A stretch of 64,000 nucleotides of DNA from Taudactylus pleione (taxonomy: Eukaryota > Chordata > Amphibia > Anura > Myobatrachidae). The translations under genes were made by a program, and so were the position numbers. The DNA lies in assembly GCA_031769625.1 (NCBI GenBank), contig JAUIMM010000637.1, forward strand, positions 2,209,501-2,273,500, read 5' to 3'. The notes below the pieces were generated by a model. The model worked only from the letters and a program-made list of their open reading frames with translations, was not told where the DNA came from and did no database searches. This document shows positions 59,281 to 64,000 of the stretch, piece after piece (within the stretch, counting starts at the first letter, position 1; each line of letters starts with the position of its first letter).

Positions 59281-60438
59281 TGTTGAATCGTCAGTATTAA
59301 CCTTTAGTATATTCCTTCCTATAAACCTCTAAGATTTACCTGCCTAGAACCTCTAAGACAAAACCCTGCCTAAAACCTCTAAACAGAACGCTAATTGCGT
59401 ACGCAGTATAACCGCAAATAAAGACAGGAGTGGAATCTGTGTTTCCAACGCACAAGTATTATTCAGGTAAAAGTACAGTCAGTTACACGCAATCTATACA
59501 TACACAAGTTAGGCGTAAAAGAAAATAATACAGACCCAAGTACAGTTATACATACGCTGCGCCTCTGGACCCAGAGATAGACCTCAGACTAGATATCCTC
59601 AGTTCACCCAAAATTCAGCATGAACTGGCAAACCAGTGTTCGGACACATGTATTTATTCCCCCCCAGACTGAAACAGGACAAAGGGAAAACTTCCTGCTG
59701 ATCTCATTGGTTCCCAGAGGAGAAGCATATGTTACGACACATTTAACAGGTTGTTTCAAATAGACTTTCCTGCCTCTAACAGCCGGAGTCTTTCTGGTAA
59801 CGCCTCCTGTAACATTCCATCAGCTAAACATTTTGTTGCTTGTAAGTTCTGCGATCCGTAACTTGAGTTTGCATGATGCGATCTCTCCACCGATAACACC
59901 GGGATGCTGTAAAAAGCGTACGCATCAGAACGAAACCAAACACACCTTGCTTATCATGTATAATACCTTAGTTATCAAAAACCTCTATTTCTTAGCATTT
60001 AAACTAACTTAACCAACTTGAATCATACAATTTGATGCTAATGGAACCTTGTGTGCGAATATGTAGTGTGTGAGTATTCGGGGTTTGATATAAGGACGCT
60101 AGATAATTTGGGGCAGATGCGTGCGCATAAAGCTACTTTTTCAGCGGTTTCATACTAAGTCTCATGCATTCGCTAATATGCGATTATTTAATAGCGCCCT
60201 TGTGGGTATAATTGTGCGTATGAAAAATGGTGAAAGAAGCGATCGCATAGTGCTAATAAAAATATCGCCACATGTACTATATTGTGAGTTCACCTAAAAT
60301 GGCGCTTAGGCGGCCATTCGCAAAATGGCGTCTTGCGATCGCATTTCTAAAATGGAGTCTTGCGGCCATTCGCAAGATGGCATCGCTGCGATTAAATTTG
60401 AAACTGAACTTGTCTCACTCTATTATTCAGCTTCGACA
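59281..60438 (-). repeat. 5' LTR of the provirus (1158 bp)
   Basis: Copy of 49477-50635 holding the promoter for the provirus. Near the outer end are repeated GCGAATGGCCGC and CATTTT blocks. An AATAAA-like hexamer occurs on the minus strand at about 59649-59654. Confidence 0.95.
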
Positions 60439-60442
60439 TTTA

Positions 60443-60850
60443 TATAGGAGGTTGAGCTCCAACAAAATGGCACCTGGAGCTACTATAAGGACTCCAAGAA
60501 AATGGAGTCGATTACACGTGGACTAGCAGGTAGTCTTATGCTAATGTAGGGGATCCCTTAGTTGGAGTTGTCTTCAACACCTCCGGCAGCAGCCACAAAC
60601 CGGAAGTGATGTACACTTCCGGGAAAGGTTGTGGATACTAATAGAAAGAGGAGAAAAAAAAAAGGGGGACACCTGAGCGGGCGCACACTTCCGGTTTCCT
60701 GTGCCCTCGCACCGGTAGTGATGTTTTTTGCCATTTTTGGCGCCAAAAATGGCCAAATCTTGGAGGACATACAGGTATAAAAAGCCCCCTGTAAATTCAT
60801 CATGTAAGACCCCTGAGGAAGCCTTGTTAAAGGCGAAACGCGTTGGAAAA
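60443..60850 (+). other. Displaced 3' part of the Penelope-like element
   Basis: Plus-strand sequence after the provirus, with repeated AACAAAATGGCACCTGGAGC-type blocks, leading to the hammerhead-like motif at 60811. Taken to be the PLE terminal (pLTR) region because this motif is a known PLE feature. Confidence 0.55.
60811..60845 (+). ncRNA. Hammerhead-ribozyme-like motif of a Penelope-like element
   Basis: Core elements in order: CTGAGGA (60813-60819, fits CUGANGA), a short stem GCC...GGC (60821-60823 with 60832-60834), GAAA (60835-60838) and a self-complementary ACGCGT stem (60838-60843). Hammerhead motifs of this compact form occur in PLE terminal repeats and are thought to process their transcripts. 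Stem I and cleavage were not modelled. Confidence 0.55.
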
Positions 60851-61336
60851 GCTACACCAACTCTACAAACTATCCAGACCTACCCTAAATGGACTTAAAT
60901 GGACTTTTATTAGATGTACCTGGAGGTACTACTACTGGAACTGACCACTGCGACCTATAAGATAAGCTACGTTCTCATGTTTGTTAATGTGTGTGACATG
61001 TATATTTGTGTATATTAAAAACCATATATGTATAAAACATACCACACTATGGAAGCAAATTTTTCTGCTCCAAAAGGTTGTAGCTATCTGGTCAGCTATT
61101 CCCTGGGTGAAATTTGGCTGAAGGTTAAGACTGCTGTAGAAACCGGTAGTGTATGATCTGAAGATTGGTTCCTTATATGCTTAATATACAAGCACATTCA
61201 TGGTACGCGCATATGAATATATTTGTATCTAATTTAAGTTAACACTAACTACTACACTATCAGGCGCTTGTCCTTGTCCCCCTTTATCTTCAAATATATA
61301 TATATATATGTACGTACGTACGTACGTACATGTGTG

Positions 61337-61370
<34 letters not shown>

Positions 61371-61540
61371 TACAGTGCTTAAAGTGGTCCTAGAGAAGTA
61401 GTGGAACTCACCGCCCCTCCCTCTGTGCTTTTTCAATTAACGGATAGCACGCGCTGTAGCTGCGTGTCAAAAAAGGAGCGTGGTCTCAAAAGAAAGGGGC
61501 GTGGTTACACAATTGTATTTCCTATTCAAAATACACCACA
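60851..61540. other. PLE-flanking non-coding sequence with ATAT/GTAC microsatellite
   Basis: A/T-rich sequence, then at 61291-61370 an ATAT tract, a GTAC tract, another ATAT tract and a GAGA tract in succession. No gene. Confidence 0.6.
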
Positions 61541-61950
61541 CAGTAGTACAATCTTGATTCACATTACACCACATAGTAGTATCCCTTATTCATATATGAC
61601 ACACAGCAGTGCCCCTTTTACACAATGCCCACATTTGTGCCCCTTATACACAATGCCCACAGTAGTAATGATCCTTATACAATGCCCACAGCAGTAGTGC
61701 CCCTTACACATAATGCCCACTGTAGTGGTGCCCCTTATGCAGAGCCCCCAGTAGTGGTAGTGCCCCTTATGCAGTACCCACAGTGGTAGTGCCCCTTATG
61801 CGGAGCCCACAGTAGTGGTAGTGCCCCTTATGCAGTGTCCTCAATAGTGGTGCCCCTTATGCAATGCCCCCAGTAGTGGTAGTGCCCCTTATGCAGTGTC
61901 CTCAATAGTGGTGCCCCTTATGCAGTGCCCCCAGTAGTGGTAGTGCCCCT
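61540..61950. repeat. Degenerate tandem repeat of about 30 bp
   Basis: Variants of AGTAGTGGTAGTGCCCCTTA and TGCAGTGCCC recur along the region. Related to the 28-bp block at 5955-6480, suggesting one MITE family that expands this motif. Confidence 0.75.
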
Positions 61951-62065
61951 TATAGATATAAGATAGATATGAGTTAGATAGATTATAGATAGATATGAGA
62001 TAGATAAATAGATATGAGAAAGATAGATATGAGATAGATAGATATGAGATAGATTATCTATCTCA

Positions 62066-62100
<35 letters not shown>

Positions 62101-62376
62101 GATAGATAGATATGAGATAGATAGACAGATAGATATGAGATAGATAGATAGATAGATAAATATGTAGATAGATAGATAGATAGATAGATGGATAGATATG
62201 AGATAGATATGAGATAGATAGATAGATAGATAGATAGATATGAGATAGATAGATAGATAGATATGTAGATAGATATGAGATAGATAGATAGATATGAGAT
62301 AGATAGATATGTAGATAGATATGATATAGATAGATAGATATGAGATAGATGGATAGATATGAGATAGATAGATATG

Positions 62377-62413
<37 letters not shown>

Positions 62414-62625
62414 TGAGATAGATATGAGATAGATAGATAGATATGAGATAGATAGATAGATATGAGATAGATAGATAGATATGTAGATAGATATGATATA
62501 GATAGATAGATGTGAGATAGATGGATAGATATGAGATAGATAAATATGTAGATAGATAGATAGATGTGAGATAGATAGATAGATATGAGATAGATAGATA
62601 TGAGATAGATAGATATGAGATAGAT

Positions 62626-62664
<39 letters not shown>

Positions 62665-62760
62665 GAGATAGATAGATATGTAGATAGATATGAGATAGAT
62701 AGATAGATAGATAGATATGAGATAGATAGATAGATAGATAGATAGGTAGATAGTTAGATA
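61951..62760. repeat. GATA-type microsatellite, about 0.8 kb
   Basis: GATA tetranucleotides interspersed with GATATGAGATAGATA higher-order units. At about 62053-62099 the strand flips to TATC and then returns to GATA, giving an inverted stretch. The 225-codon minus-strand frame across it is a repeat artefact. Confidence 0.95.
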
Positions 62761-64000
62761 TAATTTTCACTGCATTTAAAGTTAATAATGTAGATCTTTT
62801 GGTATAATTCTTCTGAATTTAAGGGGAATTTGGGCGACAGAGTAACTATTGCACTGACATTCAGCTTTTAATTCCACAGTAACTGAGAGAGCACAAGTCA
62901 GGTGCCAAAGCAATCATCTTATGCTGGTAGTCAGCCTGAGAGGAGACTGTCCCACTGGGAAGAGAGTGTCTCATCTCCCCTGTGCCGCTGTGTTCCCCTT
63001 GGCAACGCTTCTACACAACCACATTTCTGGTGGAAAAAAAACTTGTGATCCCAAAGGTCAGCAGGCAATAAAGCACTGCTTTACTCGCAGGAGTTATATC
63101 ATTCTACAGGCACCAGTCAAGGCAAAAGCTAATGCTTTTATTAACGCTCTCTGCCCTTCTCATTAGACTACCGACTCTCTTCTTACCAATCAATGTCCTA
63201 TAGCATAATAAGGCCCAGGAGGCTGCCCACAAGTGCCTTTTTGAGGTCACGAAAGACAATCCATTTTACTGTGCGCATACTCGTAGAGACTCCAGGCCTG
63301 GTTCAGAGGTAGATCCGGCAGTGTCGATGTCGGACGCACGCAATCTTTTTCAGTCTTCGAATGCGTCCGCCTCACACTGCACATGCGTCCCGATGGTGAC
63401 GGCAGTTTCAGTGGAAGCAGCATGTAGCAATGTAGCATAAATATTACGGCACATGATGGGTGTACGGCAGCAGATAGGGGCCGTTTCATACTGCTGAGGG
63501 CAAGTTTCTAAATATATTCAAGATCGGTAAAAAAGAAAACATTTGGGGCTGATTCAGCACGGAATGCATTGCTGCGTTCGCACGCACCCTTCAGTTGCAG
63601 TGGCTGGTTCAGGCACGCGCAATGCGATGCTTGCGCATGCGCAGATTGCAAACATCGCCCGGGTGCATGCGAACGCAGCGTTGCGCTCCATGCTGAATCA
63701 GGTCCTTGGTAAGGCAAGGATTTTAAATCACGCAAGATGCCCAGGAACGTAGTGGGTTAGGGTGAGGGTTAAAATACTTACCAAAATACTTACCAAAATG
63801 CTTACCAAAATCCACTGTCAGGATTCTGACCGTCGGCACAGTGACCGCTGGGATCCCGTACCCAACCCTCCTGTACACTGATCTTATATTTCTGTCATTT
63901 TAAAATGCATGTTATCATCATTAATTGCAAAAAAATAAAAATAAATAGCCAGAAGGCCACATTAATTACAGTACAAACTATTCCAAGGAGGATCAAAATT
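62761..64000. other. Non-coding stretch with Harbinger-type MITE ends
   Basis: Unannotated single-copy-looking sequence to about 63290, then a MITE end CAGGCCTGGTTCAGAGG (63296) and a complete short MITE (63545-63705). From about 63760 three tandem copies of TACCAAAATGCTTACCAAAA-like units precede a CCGCTGGGATCCCGTACCC segment also seen near 39530-39580. No gene. Confidence 0.5.
63545..63705. mobile_element. Short palindromic Harbinger-type MITE
   Basis: About 160 bp with inverted ends GGGGCTGATTCAGCACGGA and an inverted GGACCTGATTCAGCATGGA. The interior arms pair further around CTGCGTTCGCACGCACCC. Non-coding. Confidence 0.7.

Larger units (their letters stand above)
49477..60438 (-). mobile_element. 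Endogenous retrovirus, complete provirus, gammaretrovirus-like
   Basis: Minus-strand provirus of about 10.96 kb bounded by two LTRs and flanked by TTTA on both sides (49473-49476, 60439-60442). From the right come 5' LTR, tRNA-Pro-type primer site, leader, gag, pro, pol, env and 3' LTR. The gammaretrovirus-like features are the 4-bp target duplication, the tRNA-Pro-like primer site, Gag and Pro in one frame separated by UAG, a single CCHC knuckle and a GPY/F module at the integrase end. Every gene except the protease segment contains at least one stop or shift, so it is not an active virus. It sits inside a Penelope-like element. Confidence 0.92.

Noticed and set aside
62093..62770. 225-codon minus-strand frame rich in YLSIYLS
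   Set aside because: It is the translation of a GATA microsatellite.

Overview
The window reads as transposon-dense, intron-rich vertebrate DNA, most plausibly from an anuran amphibian with a large genome. The evidence is the mixture seen here: Harbinger elements with spliced SANT and HARBI1-type genes, BED-finger hAT elements, an L2-like LINE, a Penelope-like element (PLE), an endogenous retrovirus with gammaretrovirus-style organisation, many snap-back MITEs, and long mini- and microsatellites. I found no host gene that I could name, no rRNA or tRNA gene, no CRISPR array and no bacterial-type operon. The species call is inference.

Layout. 1-5771: a minus-strand hAT element (hAT-A) whose 5' region carries about 17 copies of a 160-bp repeat; its 3' end lies left of the window. 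About 4926-9840 and 9844-14768 are a near-identical direct tandem duplication of 4.9 kb. It covers the hAT-A 5' end, snap-back MITE sequence, a Harbinger terminus and the 3' exons of a SANT gene. 12735 to at least 17480: a Harbinger element whose two genes both look intact, a four-exon SANT gene (minus) divergent from a two-exon DD35E nuclease gene (plus). A second, damaged SANT-like gene lies at 18306-20042. 21108-24010: a hAT-type MITE followed by a minus-strand L2-like LINE split by two insertions. 26176-29130: a second Harbinger unit in which the transposase (plus) and a MADF gene (minus) have interleaved exons; it is inactivated in three ways.

31305-39134: a second full-length hAT element (hAT-B, minus), with an 8-bp target duplication (7 of 8 matching), several nested MITEs and a 42-bp repeat array. 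40346-44545: a 62-bp minisatellite split by a third hAT (hAT-C, 41090-44331, perfect 8-bp target duplication). hAT-C keeps only the BED-finger half of the transposase, as an intact 339-codon frame. 46412-46930: a possible L1-type LINE tail. 47060-60850: a PLE (reverse transcriptase plus GIY-YIG endonuclease) split by a complete minus-strand retrovirus (49477-60438) with a 4-bp TTTA target duplication. The PLE resumes after the provirus with a hammerhead-ribozyme-like motif. 61540-62760: tandem repeats and a large GATA array. The rest is MITE sequence.

How the parts relate. Most genes belong to mobile elements and each acts on its own family. In Harbinger elements the SANT or MADF protein is the DNA-binding partner of the nuclease. 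In hAT elements the BED finger binds the ends that the transposase cuts. The retrovirus carries gag, pro, pol and env, with Pro and Pol reached through a UAG at the end of gag. The most notable points are the intact Harbinger gene pair, the interleaved antisense Harbinger genes, the BED-only hAT protein, the young but broken provirus inside a PLE, and the recent tandem duplication.
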